DNA from: Magicicada septendecula
Taxonomy: Eukaryota; Arthropoda; Insecta; Hemiptera; Cicadidae
Length of the DNA: 64,000 bases
Direction: 5' to 3'
Assembly: GCA_034769895.1 (NCBI GenBank)
Contig: CM068367.1
Location: forward strand, 708,258,885 to 708,322,884
Shown here: positions 31,593-43,769 of the stretch, in pieces
Position numbering within the stretch: position 1 is the first letter of the stretch
Layout of the letters: each line of letters opens with the position of its first letter
Notes under the pieces: generated by a model
Database searches by the model: none
What the model was told of the DNA's origin: nothing
The model's input: only the letters and a program-made list of their open reading frames with translations
Made by a program: the position numbers and the translations under genes

Positions 31593-32596
31593 GGACTGTG
31601 AATCATGTTTTTGGTGACGACTTCAAATAAGTTTGGATCAATGTCGACATCTGGTATTTCTGCTGAGATGACTTGATCAATTTGATCTGGTGTGACTTTT
31701 TCGATCAACCAAATCAAAATGTGTGCATGTGGCAATCCTCTTTTTTGCCATTCAACGGAATACATCCAACAGCGTGTCTCTCCAAAAACATGACGCTTGA
31801 CAATGAAATCCATTAAAGATTTCAATTTTTGTTTGAACACACGCGCGGAAATATCATGACGATCCGATGATGATTGTCCAGTTAACAAAAGTTCTTTTAT
31901 TTCATCCCACGTAGGATTGCATGTGAATGTAATAAACAAATCTGGGCGGCCATATGCGCGAACATATGTCATTGCATCTTGTGCGTATTCATGCATGTGC
32001 CGTGGACTCCCTGTAAATGTGGCCGGTAGTATGACCATTTTTCCCAATTTATTGGGATTCACATTGCCATCATTAACAACTGCATCACGTAAATGAATGT
32101 ACTCTTCGGAACGCAACTTGGTTTGATTTAATCGAATGTAGAGGAGTCGTTCGGTTTCGATTTTCGCATACATATCGACAATGTATTGATGGAACAATTG
32201 TTGACATTTCAAGATATGATTTTCAGCGTTTTCACGAATCATCAATCGATATGAATAGTAATCCATGGCACTGACTTTCTTATTCGTTTCCTCATCTGTT
32301 TGTGGATTTCTCAATTTGATGTTGAAATGATATCCATCTTCTCCTTGCCAAAATAAAATCGGATATTGCAATCCGTCGTATGAGCGATGAGTTTCTGAGA
32401 CTCGCTGAACATCACCATTTCTGCGATGAAGAATTATATCACGCGAGTTAAATTCTTCGCCAACTATAATGATCGCCACTTCATCAATTGTTGGTGCATT
32501 GTACTGTCTTTCGTGTTGGCCGACAGGTGTTTTGTCTGCTCTAACTACAACTTTGTAGTCATCAGCTGGCATTTGTTCAAGGGCAGTTCTGAACAA
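31436..32596 (-). pseudogene. Helitron RepHel, middle part with HUH motif, copy B
   Basis: Encodes the same 386 residues as copy A, including HAH at residues 290-292. It is split from its neighbours by the same two frame slips (near 32670 and 31550), so those lesions came before the block duplication. Confidence 0.9.
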
Positions 32597-32654
32597 TCGA
32601 ATTAATTCGTTGTGTTGATCGAATAAAGTTTGTAATGCAGCGACAATTTCTCGT

Positions 32655-33476
32655 TTAGTGCCCGTATTGAATTAGACAACGTTGATCGATTTGTTCATCA
32701 GTGTTTCCCATGAAATAAATTTGAAGAAATTTGTGATCTGTGTTCGACAGTGGTAGTAGTGATCCTGCACGATGATAAATTTGCCCTTGCACTTTGAATG
32801 TTGGCATGTAATTCTCGCGCACGATATTTGTTGCACCGAACGATGTCATTTGGAAAGAAGAATTGTACTTGCGTATATTTGCCAAGAAATGTTTCGATTG
32901 GCTTGTGTCACCTGATACCAACGTTGATAATGGTTCGGGTGGTGAATGTAATTCTGGCAATTTCACTTTTCCACCCGCGCAGCACATTCCTGGTGTTTCA
33001 TTCTTAAATTTGAGGGCACTGCAATACACGCATAATTTATCCATTTTTCCAATAACCACACTTGGATGAAGACTGTAATCATAATTAGCATCGTAATGGA
33101 ATGCACCAAGATTTAAATCAGCGTGCAGTGTTCGTCTGGATCGAGCAGTGCGTACTCGAACGGTTTCCAGTCTTGCTTCCCGTTGCTCGTCTGTTTCAGA
33201 CGAACGGGCTTGAGCAGTGCGTACTCGAACGGTTTCCAGTCTTGCTTCCCGTTGCTCGTCTGTTTCAGACGAACGGGCTTGAGCAGTGCGTACTCGAACG
33301 GTTTCCAGTCTTGCTTTCCGTTGCTCGACTGTTTCAGACGAACAGGCTTGAGCATTGCGTACTCGAGCGGTTTCCAGTCTTGCATCCCATTGCTCGTCTG
33401 TTTCTGAAGCTCGTGATGCCTTTTTCTTTCGTGCTTGAGGTGTAGATCGACCAACCGCTTGTCGTTTGGGTGGCAT
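32655..33476 (-). pseudogene. Helitron RepHel N-terminal part, copy B
   Basis: ATG at 33476; 273 residues identical to copy A, with basic start, four 23-residue charged repeats and the CVYC...CC cluster. Ends at the premature stop 32655-32657. Confidence 0.88.
33143..33418 (-). repeat. Coding 69-bp tandem repeat, copy B
   Basis: Four units in the same order as 10792-11067; no change in number, so the expansion is older than the duplication. Confidence 0.9.
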
Positions 33477-34730
33477 AATTGATTTGAGAGCGAAAGTAAT
33501 GCTTTGTGACGACTATTACAAATTCACTTGGAAAAAGCAAAGAAAATCCATGTGATATCTATTATCTAATGTCGACCGGCAATTGGAATTTCACAATCAA
33601 CACCACTTGTTATGTTATGTTACGAACTGAAATGTCGCTGTTTGTATTTGATTCAATTCAATTCTGTCAAGCGTGCGCACTCATACACCGAAAACACACG
33701 AACTGCCGCTAAACAATAAATGAAATACACTCATTTGTTGAAACGAATATTTACCTTTTAAACTAAACAATGGGTTTCAGAACTGTTACACTCGCTCGCC
33801 ACCTATTGTAAAATGGTTGTACTAATTCAGAAACCGTATTTCTAGGTACGTTTTTAACGAAAAAAGGCACTGATAATACATCACTGACGCTCATCGCATA
33901 ATTCTCGATGAAGTAGGTTAAGTATAATTCTCGACAATTAATTATTCCTACTGCACATAGGCCTACTGAATATTCAAATGTCGAAGAGTATGGTTTGTCA
34001 GAATCAACGTGTACTATAATTATAATCAATGTTACAATATAATCAAACAACTAATTATTGTATTGTTTATAAGAATTCTATATCCCTACTAAAATGTAAA
34101 TATTCAAATGGACTAACTGATATCAATATACTTATGTATACACTATTTGTATTATTCTATACGAATAAACATTTCATCTAATTGTGTTACTGCATGTTTG
34201 TAAATATCTACTAAATTATCAAATTTTGATTTTACGTATCGAGGAAACATGAATGATGGATTTATTCCTTTTGGATATTCACAACTTACAATATAAGAAT
34301 ATTATTAATATAGATGTACCATTAGCAATTTACCAACTCTACAGTTACCACAACAATCATATACAAATATTCGCGATCAAAGCCGCGGGTTTAAAAAAAT
34401 GCGTTTTTTGCAATAACTTCGGTTCTTTTTAACCTATTGTTATCAAATAAAGTGGAAAACTTTCCGTTGGGTACCTGCTATCAGCGTGCAAAATTTCATC
34501 GCAATCGGATGAATGGTATAGCAGAATACCCGTGCTTCGCTACGGAGTTTCACGTTGTACGTAATGAAAATGTTAGTTTAATTAATAAAGTTCAATTAAA
34601 GTAGGTTTCTTAAAAATAAATAGCTGTTGCCCACGACTTTGTTCACGTGGTCTTCAATTTAATGCGATAATACATTTAGAACAGAATCTATTCTATTGGG
34701 TTGCCATAGTAACCAAATCTAATAGTTTTT
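33477..34730 (-). other. Helitron 5' untranslated region, copy B
   Basis: Equivalent of 11126-12375, with only scattered single changes and a small insertion near 34277 (ATTCACAAC). No gene seen. Confidence 0.6.
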
Positions 34731-34731
34731 T

Positions 34732-35280
34732 AAGACCCCAAAGGACCCCCCCAGAGGATCGTATCGAAAAAATGTCCTATGTTGGTTCTCCCGTTGCGTA
34801 AAATATTTGTGCCAAGTTTGGTTGAAATTGGTCCAATGATTTAGGAGGAGATGTGGAAGACCCCAAAGAACCCCCCAAAGGATCGTATCGAAAAAACACC
34901 TATCCTATGTTGGTTCTCCCTTTGCGTAAAATATTTGTGCCAAGTTTGGTTGAAATCGGTCCAGTGGTTTAGGAGGAGATGTGGAAGACCCCAAAGGACC
35001 CCCAATGGACCCCATTGAAAAAACACCTATCCTATGTTGGTTCTCCCGTTGCGTAAAATATTTGTGCCAAGTTTGGTTGAAATCGGTCCAGTGGTCTAGG
35101 AGGAGATGTGGAAGACCCCAAAGGACCCCCCAAAGGACCCCATCGAAAAAACACCTACCCTATGTTGGTTCTCCCGTTGCATAAAATATTTTTGCCAAGT
35201 TTGGTTGAAATCGGTCCAGTGGTTTAGGAGGAGATGTGGAAGACCCCAAGAACCCCCCAAAGGACCCCATCGAAAAAAAT
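34732..35280 (-). repeat. 128-bp minisatellite in the Helitron 5' region, copy B
   Basis: Starts near 34735, 34859, 34986, 35113 and 35240; a single block of about four and a half units. It lacks the 472-bp block doubling and the palindrome of copy A. Confidence 0.88.
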
Positions 35281-35401
35281 TCATAAACCTTCGCGGGCAT
35301 GCGCACAACAACTCACCAAAGTTTCATCACAATCGGATGAATGGTATAGGAACGCATACGGGACAAAGAAAGAAACAAACATTCATTTTTATAGATATAG
35401 A

Positions 35402-35560
35402 TATATGTGTATATAGAATAACGTTCGGTAAATATATAATTCTCCCCCCTTTTATGATGAGCTTAACATAGACAGAAACATAACAACACATACAGAAACA
35501 TAAAGGCACATATACTCACAATTATCCACAAATATTCAAAACACGAATGCCCCTGGAATA
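35402..35560 (-). repeat. 3' LTR of gag-only element, copy B, inner part
   Basis: Continues 28999-29326 across the Helitron. Ends CCCTGGAATA, where the gag frame joins. Confidence 0.82.
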
Positions 35561-36210
35561 GGCGTTCTCCTCCAACCACCATGTTTGTCCCTTTTGGCTC
35601 TTCCTGATGAACCACTGGAGTATTGGACATCTGCAGCATCTCTTCCCCGGGACTTGTCAACCTCCTGGACTGTTCTTGAAACCACACACAGCCGTTCAAG
35701 GTCGGCAAAACAACGTGGACGGTCCGCGAATATCAAACGGGATCTCTCTTGGGGATGCAGTCCTTCCAGAATCGCTTGTATCACTTCTGTCTCGGGCAAC
35801 CCCAATCATAACACCCGGGCAGCTTTCCGTATATCGTGCACGAAGTCCCCTAACGCCTCTCCGTTGGCCTGTAGGCGATAGAATATTTCAAGCTTAAGCT
35901 GGGCACGTCGTCGAATGGGTAGGAAGAAGTTCAACACCTCCCCATGGAAAGCATCAACACTGTCACCCCGACGCAGAGTGTTGGTGACCAACCCTGCCAA
36001 CGAACCCCGGCAATACGGGTATATAAGGGACAAGACCCCATCGGACACCCCCGGGAAATCTGCTAACTGCAGAACAAGATCTAAGAAAACTAGCAACTGC
36101 TCCTCATCTATTCCATCTAACACTGAAAGTTTCTGGAGAACTCCGGAAAGAGGGTGGGGCAATTTCTGATAGCATACCGCCGCCAGAATTGCACAATTCA
36201 AAACCAACAA
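35536..36210 (-). pseudogene. gag: Truncated Ty3/Gypsy-type gag with nonsense codon, copy B
   Basis: Same broken capsid-like frame as 13528-14202, with the same TGA between the two halves (near 35800) and the same direct joint into the LTR. A few private substitutions are present (for example a leucine for serine just after the stop), so the copies have begun to drift apart. Confidence 0.7.
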
Positions 36211-36807
36211 TCATAAAACAAATCCCCACTAAACACCTAACACAAACATAACCTACACAAACATATTCACAAGAATCAGAAAAAACCCAAGTACTGTCCT
36301 TCCTTTGAGCGACCCCCGGGTTCTCTAGCGCTGCGGAGACCTGGCCTATTCTGAACCATCTACTCACACCACAGAAGGAGACAAGTGACAACCAACAATA
36401 CTGAACACACATAACATCAAACATCAATTCGACACACACGTCTCACCAACACATAACTCACAAAAATCAACTAGCAATCACAAGCTAACAGGAATTAAGT
36501 CGGTGACGGTACCGACTTCCGATCGGGCCATACCGCATCCCGCTAATGTCACACGCTAAACTCCAACCCCGAATACGCAACATCCCATCACCCAGGCCAC
36601 GCTTGAGACTCCCCGACAGTACAACCTATCACATTTTCCAAACACAAATAACCGCCTCAGTGGTGCGACCAGACTCACAAGTTATACGACCTAAAATTAG
36701 CCTACACGGGCATATACCTATGAAAACAATGTCATAACAATAGCCTAATATTTCCGAGTCTGCAAGCCCCGTCACACACCAGGACCCAAGGGTTCAACCC
36801 TAGAATG
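36211..36807 (-). other. Leader/internal region of gag-only element, copy B
   Basis: Equivalent of 14203-14799; no gene shown. Confidence 0.45.
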
Positions 36808-36870
36808 AACCACGCTCACTGCTACCATTTGCAGTATCAGACTTTATAAACCACGCTCTGCAGTACCATT
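36808..36870 (-). promoter_or_regulatory. Primer-binding-site region, doubled, copy B
   Basis: As in copy A: TGGTACTGCAGAGCGTGG next to the LTR end and TGGTAGCAGTGAGCG ~45 bases on, both near-matches to an initiator-Met tRNA site. Confidence 0.5.
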
Positions 36871-37184
36871 TGCAACCCCTCTTTCCTTTTATGTCTTTTT
36901 ATATGTATAATTTTTTTTTTTTTTTTTTGAAAGAGAAGCCACAAGTTAATTAGAACTAGGCCGGAGCCCAGAGAAGCTAAAATTGTGCTGGGTCCAGTAT
37001 GACGGGACTTGCAATGAAACTCGGTTGTAATATAACAATAACAGTTTTTATTGTCCCCATCATTCGCTACATGTAGATGAAACTTTATCACATAATTATC
37101 ACAAATAAATCACAAATATATCATAATAAATAAGCCCCATGTTTTAATAGTGTGAAAAGACAAGGTCTGTATATCAGTGACAAG

Positions 37185-37231
<47 letters not shown>

Positions 37232-37385
37232 ATATAGAATAACGTTCGGTAAATATATAATTCTCCCCCCCCTTTTATGACGAGCTTAACATAGACAGAA
37301 ACATAACAACACATACAGAAACATAAAGGCACATATACTCACAATTATCCACAAATATTCTAAACACGAATGCCCCTGGAATACA
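36871..37385 (-). repeat. 5' LTR of gag-only element, copy B
   Basis: TG...CA repeat of ~515 bases. Matches the interrupted 3' LTR (28999-29326 plus 35402-35560) and 14863-15369. The length difference is mostly the TA run at 37188-37227. Confidence 0.75.
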
Positions 37386-39213
37386 CCTGCCTTGCAGGCA
37401 GTGTTACTACCATGCCCTAAAACCAGCAGTCATAAATGTTCGCCCATCAGTCACCGTCATTCATCAATATCTATTAATCTAAATAAATGCGAAAACCCCA
37501 GAAAGGATGATAATCACTCATAACCCATAAGCGAGACCGGACCGCCCATATGTATAGAAATCCACAGATAATTGCCCCATCATGAGCATATGAAAACTTT
37601 AAGTTTCTTCAACAGCATAAAATAAAATTAAAAAACTACATCACCTGATTTTAAGCAATTGTTAAGCGGTTCTAAAACGTTAATTTGTTTTACAAATTCA
37701 AATGGATTCATGTTCCAGAATATGCTTTACATGGTAGAAAATTAATCAGTAGATGCTTTACAAGTTAAAAAAAATTAATCAGTATATGTTTCACAAGCAA
37801 AAAAAATTAATCAGTAGATGCTTTACAAGAAAAAAAATTAATCAGTATAGACCTTCGTAAGGTACACATTAATTAGTATATGCCCAGAAAAAATGTGCAA
37901 ATTCTTTTCTATTAAAATCCGACTGGATATATATATATATATATATATAAAATGAATTTACAATAAGGACTGTTGTGCCCTAGCAGCTGTGGGAGCGCGC
38001 CAGCATGTGGTTAACCAAGTTTGACAGGAATCTATCCTGCCTGAGACTGCAAGAACCTGTGCTTGGCAAAACTATGTCCCCTTTTATTCCCCCAAAAACA
38101 GCCAAAAAGAAAACGAAAAACTCCCCAGCCCTTAAACGTTAAACCCAAATTGAATTTAATATCAACTCCATGCTGTTCCCGCCGGAACAGAATTCCTAAC
38201 ATGTCATATAAATTTTGTAGAGAGTAAGATGATGACTATATGCAATCTGTGAAAATGTCTAAGTGTACTAAATATCTCTAGCACGCTCCCCCAGTGCAGC
38301 ACACAATTACAAGCATTGTACTTAGTGTTAGGTAATTCAGTTATTAAAGTGATCCTTGAAATTAACACATAATGTTCAGAATGATGTTCAGCTGACCCCT
38401 CTATAGCAGTACCGCGTAGCGGGCCACGTGGGCACATGGATTCAAAAGATTTTTATGGTAAAACAGGTGCACTGCCGGCCCGGCCCCAAAAGGAAAATAA
38501 AAGAGTGCATATCACCTTAATTGTGCTGACTAAGAGATACATCTTGATCTAGTCACCGATTCCTTCTCCGAACAGGATCGTTTCTGATGGTCCATGGCTG
38601 ATGAGGATGGAGGTCAGTCAGCAAGGCCACATCTCCGGCTTAATCGAGAACCCTGTTAATTCATAAAAATTAGAAAGATGTTCACAAAAAATGTACACCC
38701 AAGTTCAGGTAATTAACCTCAGAACGGGTCTTCAACCAACTCAAGATAAAAGCACAAAGTTGCGGTAATAAAGTCTTTGCAAACTGCTTAAAGAGTAAAA
38801 AAAAGTCTGCCATGGAATAATTAATTCCAACAATAAAAGATTTTATCAAAAGGCGTAGTGTAAAAGCCATCAGCACACTCTCAACACGCATCGACAGAAA
38901 GCAACAGGTTAGCTGGCCACGTGGTGACACCATTATTGCAATTTGCCCAAAAACTGATTAACTTCAAGGCATTCACAGTATTACGAATGTTTCAATATTA
39001 ATAATGTTTGCTCTACGGGTGTTCTCACAAGTTATTTTTACTGCAAAGTTAATTAACGAGAGTCACACAAGCGATCTGATGCATGTCTGAGCACACTTCC
39101 ATTCCATAACTACGTACTAACTTTAGCTTCGAATTTATATAACATTCTATACATTTACCATGACAATGACAATTACAGTGACTCTTACAATATTATAATA
39201 ATAATGAAAGAAC
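37386..39213. other. Non-coding block segment, copy B
   Basis: Equivalent of 15370-17213, including the tandem repeats near 37738-37855 and a shorter TA run near 37926-37950. No gene seen. It ends at TGGGC, the empty BEL site. Confidence 0.5.
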
Positions 39214-39228
39214 ATGGGCTATATACTG
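39205..39228. other. Empty BEL target site
   Basis: GAACATGGGCTATATACTG is uninterrupted here, giving the pre-insertion state of 17200-24190. It proves both BEL borders and that the BEL came after the block duplication. Confidence 0.93.
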
Positions 39229-39643
39229 AACATTAAGTAATTTCTTTAATATAGAAACTGTCGGATCGCACCCACATGCATACGTCTTTTTCATACGGTC
39301 TGCATACATTTTGTTATTAATTATTTATTTAATTTTAATTATTTTTAACGCATACAATAATACAATCTCTTACCGGGAGTCTCGTAAGTTTCAGCCTGCC
39401 ATAAGAGTGGAAGAAATAATTGCGCAGTAAACTATTCGGATTCCGGAGTCGATGTTTCTCTGAGCCGGGCGGTGAACTGAATACAGCTGTTACAGTCTGA
39501 CCAAGCCAAACCTCCCTACAAGGTGCGCGCACAGCTTCAACGGTTCCGTACAAAGTTCGGTACACCCGCCCCTTGCTCTCGCGTTATTTTACCATTAAAT
39601 ATTCTACAATTTTCGAAGGCCGGAATTATGCCGGCACAATATT
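39214..39643 (-). other. GC-richer segment with possible splice donor, copy B
   Basis: Equivalent of 24180-24603. The donor-like GTAAGAG is at 39373-39367 on the minus strand, and the 76-codon frame (39565-39335) is kept with one residue changed. Confidence 0.3.
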
Positions 39644-42600
39644 ACCTGTAACCAACTACCATCTACTAGAAATAATACACATTTTATTATTTAAACGCAA
39701 GGCATTCCTTGAATTTATTTAATATTTACGGATCACTATGGTTTCCAAAACATGAATTGACAATCGATTACTTCACAAATCACAGCGTTACTTCGATCTT
39801 AAGTTTACTAACATATAACACATAACAAATGTTTTTTAATTACAGTTTTAATAAAGAAAAAGAAATAATTAATTAATTTCCCAGGGTTATTTAAGGTTCT
39901 TTGAACTTTGAGGAAGTCAGAAATGCATATGGGTCTGTATCAAACTTTACATTAATTATTTTAAAATTTGTACAATCTGTATCATTCAGTTGATTTTTTG
40001 ACCGCTAGAGCGCAAACTACATTTCTTCACTGACAAAACGAGCACTAAAATTAATGGCGTTTGTAATGTTATTAGCAAAGCCACATTTTTCTGTTTTTTG
40101 GTTAATTAAAATAAAGTTTATGTTCACCTTGTTTTCAGATGGATTTAAAGAGATGGTGCTGTTTCTAGTGTTCTAGATTTATAGTTGAGGTGTAATTTAG
40201 TTAAATTTTAAAAGGAAGTGATCTCACTCAATGGTTTTCAATGATGACGTCTTGATTGAGAGGTGGTTAGCCGGATTTATTGGTTGTTCATCATTTTTCT
40301 GGTGTGAATTAATTTATTTCAATGGACATCTCTGATGTAGTGTCTAGTGCTGACTCGTTTTCTTAATTTAGGAGTGGTTTATTCCGAATACTCTTTTAAA
40401 TTTATAAAATTTTATAGGACATTATACTTTTCATGATTTTTTAATTGAGTTTATTTATTACTTATAATGTGGTCCATGTATTCTTACTCTATACTACTTT
40501 AATTTCCCTTCCATCTTTTTAGTATAGTTTTAATTGGCCTTTATCAGTTTAATATAACCCTGGATTATTTTATATCTAAACAAAATAATTATAGTAAACA
40601 AAATATTAATTCTAGTTATAATGCCTTCATGGCCTACACAATACAAAACTACAACAACTTGTCAATAGTATCATAGTCTATTGCTATAATACTGCTTTTT
40701 TTCATCTTCAGCACAAATTTGTGAGATGCTCTTTTTAAATGTTTGACACTTTCACCTATCATACTATGTTCCACTTTGTACACTGCACTTTTATGATTAA
40801 ATTTAGTATTGTTTTCAATGGTTCCAGTGTTTTTAGAGTACAAAGGTTATCACAGTTTGATACATAATCCCCATTTCTGACTTTTAAAATGGGTAATTAC
40901 TGTTTTTTTTTCTCTTGTGGTTATATTAATCCTCCTTTATTTATTTATCATTATTGGGCAGGAGTTATGTAACACTACATAAAGCCCCCCCACTAGAACA
41001 GATTTATTTTTTATTTCTTCTTAAAAATTAATTGTTTGATTCCTAATTCTTTGGTTCTTTCATCATTCTTCATTATATCTCTTTATTTCTGCTTGATTAT
41101 ATTCATCTTTTATTTGGTTAATAGTAATAGACTTGATTTCATACTCAACTCTCTCTCTCTTGGAGGCAAATTCATTAATGATATGATTTCTCGGGGTGGT
41201 GGTCTTTCGAACATTACTAGATAAGGATTGGTCACAATAATCAGTAAAACCTTGTTTTAACACTCTCATATTTCTATTTACTTCTATAAATGTGCTTTCT
41301 CAATTGAGCTTCTGTCTGCTATCTTCCTTCTGTTTTCTGCCTTCATACTTCTGGAATCTGATATTAATCTTCTCAGCTGTTTTATTAACCCTTAAATATT
41401 CAATTTCCCTAACATTTTTTCCCTATCCTGTGGGGTGGTTCAGTTCGGGTGGCCACTTTTGGGTCCATTACTCCGGTGTCCATCCTTACACCTTCTGAGA
41501 CCAGAGGGACGTACCGTCTGCTCAGGAAAATGATTGCTGGAACATTTCTACAGTCAATTCATTATATTAAAAAAAACTTACAAGTAGTCGATTTCGGCTA
41601 ATACTAAACACTTTTGGGATTCTTCACGCTGTTGCTGTTTGCATTTAATTATATATTTCTTTTTCTTCTTGATTCCTTCTTATTTTTCAGTAACTAATTT
41701 CAGATAACATTATTGATAGGCATTATTTTAAAATCCTTTTGACTTTCCTTCTTATGACAGATGTTCTTCGTATCATTTCTTCCTTTACCATTTTCAACTC
41801 CGAGAAATTCTAAATTGTAGCTGTATTAATTATTATCATTCTTTAGCTTCATTGTAATTCTAGTCATTAAATTATTCGTGGTTCTTCTTATTTTCCCTTC
41901 TTATCTGAGCGCCTTACCATTAATTGTTTTTATATTTTTTTCTTCTCGTTCCCATTATAATATTATTTTTTCTCTTATTTCATTTTAAATCAGTTATTTA
42001 TGACTAAATTATATAATCTGTTATTACATTCTCTTGGCGGTTTGTTGTTTATCTTAAATTATATCGTTTCAAAATATTTTGAGTAAGTTGTCCTTACATG
42101 CTTTTTGAATTTTGGGCTTTTATTATATTTTATTTGGTTCCTTCTTTCCAATGGGTTGCTTGGTCGGTATACAGAAAATCAGTCCCCTTTTTCTGGTTGA
42201 TTATTATTTGGTTTAACCATGGTCCATAAACTCAGTTACTCCTATTCCTCGGATTACTGGGGTATTCGGAATTACTTCTCTCCTTGATAATCTCCTTATC
42301 ATCCGGCTCTCCCATTTTGCTGCTATGAAACCTTCATTTAAGTACCAGTCTCCCGTCATAGTTAGTTCCTTTTTAACTAACAGGTATTGTACCTCCTCTA
42401 ACATAACATAGTCACTCATATTTAATACCATTTCATTCCCTTTTACCTCTGGATTATGTACCAAATATTTGAATGTTATATTCCGTCTTGAAGATATGAC
42501 TGATATCGTCTGATATACTTCAATCGTCGACATATTTAATTGAGATCTATCCTTAATTAACTCCCTTTGTTCATTAATTGGAAGGTTAAATACATTAATT

Positions 42601-43769
42601 AATCCACCCTTCCTCCTCATCTCCAATTCTTCTCTTGTATTTATTATTTTCTTTCTACATATTTTTCTTATTTTCTTGGTCTCCTTTTCCAGGTATTTAT
42701 TATACTCTTTGCTGTTGTTATTTTTATTCTCAGAATATTACACCTTGGTATTCTCTAATTTCTATTTCCTTTCTGCTCTCTTCTGTATTCGGACTTACTT
42801 TAATACCTTCGGAAGTGCTGTCTTCTTGAAACCACTGTCCACTGTTTCCTCTAACTTTCTAAAACTTTCATCCATTTGTTTCATAAATTTTTCATGGTGT
42901 CTCTGGTAATCTTCTCTTATTTTGTTATTCCCTTCCAGTATAATTCTCAACATCTCCTGCATGCTCGTGTCTTCTTTTTGGGCGGATTTATCTGGTTGGT
43001 CCCCTTGGGCAGCCTCTTCTATTATTTCTTTTCCGTGTCCATAACTACTTCGGTTTCTTCTTTATCGCCTGTCTGTTGTTCCATTTCACTGTCCGTGACT
43101 ACTTCTATTTCTTGTTCCTGTCCACCTTCTTCCTTCTCCGTGTCTTCTGCCCTCTTCTTCGACCTGCCTCTGGTATTATGCATTTCTTGTCTTCTCATAT
43201 TTGCCGACAAAAATTAGGTTTTTCGTTATATTAACTTGCGTATATCTCAAAATTCCTTCCTAATTCAAGCCCCATGTTGGGCACCATTTGTAACGTCTCG
43301 CGAGTAACCTCTTCCATTTATACATTTCTCGAGTATCTAATGAAAATCTATTTTTTATTTGCCCCACGTTATTAGCGTCATTTGTAACGTCTCGCGAGTA
43401 ATTTGTGAATCACGTCTATTTGATACTCTTTGAAACTCTCGCTTAATTAATAGTTACAAAGTTTTTATCTGTTGGTGTAATATGCCTTCAAAAGTGAGTG
43501 TGTGTGATTATGAAAGAATCTTGAACGATTTTCTTAAATTTGTTTGTATTAAATCAATACCGTTGTTTGAAAATAGGTAGGAGAGAGAGTAAAGAGAGTC
43601 AAAGAGAATTACTCACTTTGTATACAATCGAGTATTTTAAATTTTTTCCGCTCGTTGCATCAGCTGTTTTCTCCTTTTACGAACCATTTGAGGTTAAATT
43701 ACCTTTGTAGTACGTAATAATTTCTTGATGACCGGACTGATTCCCTTTCTCTTCTCGATTTTTCATATT
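39644..43769 (-). repeat. Tandem unit 2 (4,126 bp, with deletion)
   Basis: Shorter than the rest because ~261 bases equal to 25395-25655 of unit 1 are missing at 40434, with AT at both edges. Preceded by the block segment, followed directly by unit 3. Small minus-strand frames of 64 codons (40843-40649, ending MKKSSIIAIDYDTIDKLL) and 68 codons (41269-41063) lie in the otherwise non-coding half. The first is identical in units 3 and 4, but I cannot assign it. Confidence 0.92.
42213..43198 (-). pseudogene. Gag-like gene of the tandem unit, unit 2
   Basis: Broken by a one-base loss near 43025 (62-codon first frame) and a 16-base deletion near 42823 that removes part of the coiled-coil end. The last block (42626-42213, 137 codons, ending EFMDHG) is open. 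Confidence 0.42.

Larger units (their letters stand above)
29327..35401 (-). mobile_element. Helitron copy B, both termini present
   Basis: Rolling-circle transposon of 6,075 bp. On the minus strand it starts A|TCTATATCTATAAAAATG at 35402/35401 and ends with a hairpin and CTAG|T at 29330-29327, the textbook Helitron boundaries, with no target-site duplication. It lies in the TA-rich part of an LTR, whose two halves resume on either side. The coding region has the same two frameshifts as copy A, plus a nonsense codon and a 438-bp net deletion of its own. Confidence 0.95.
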
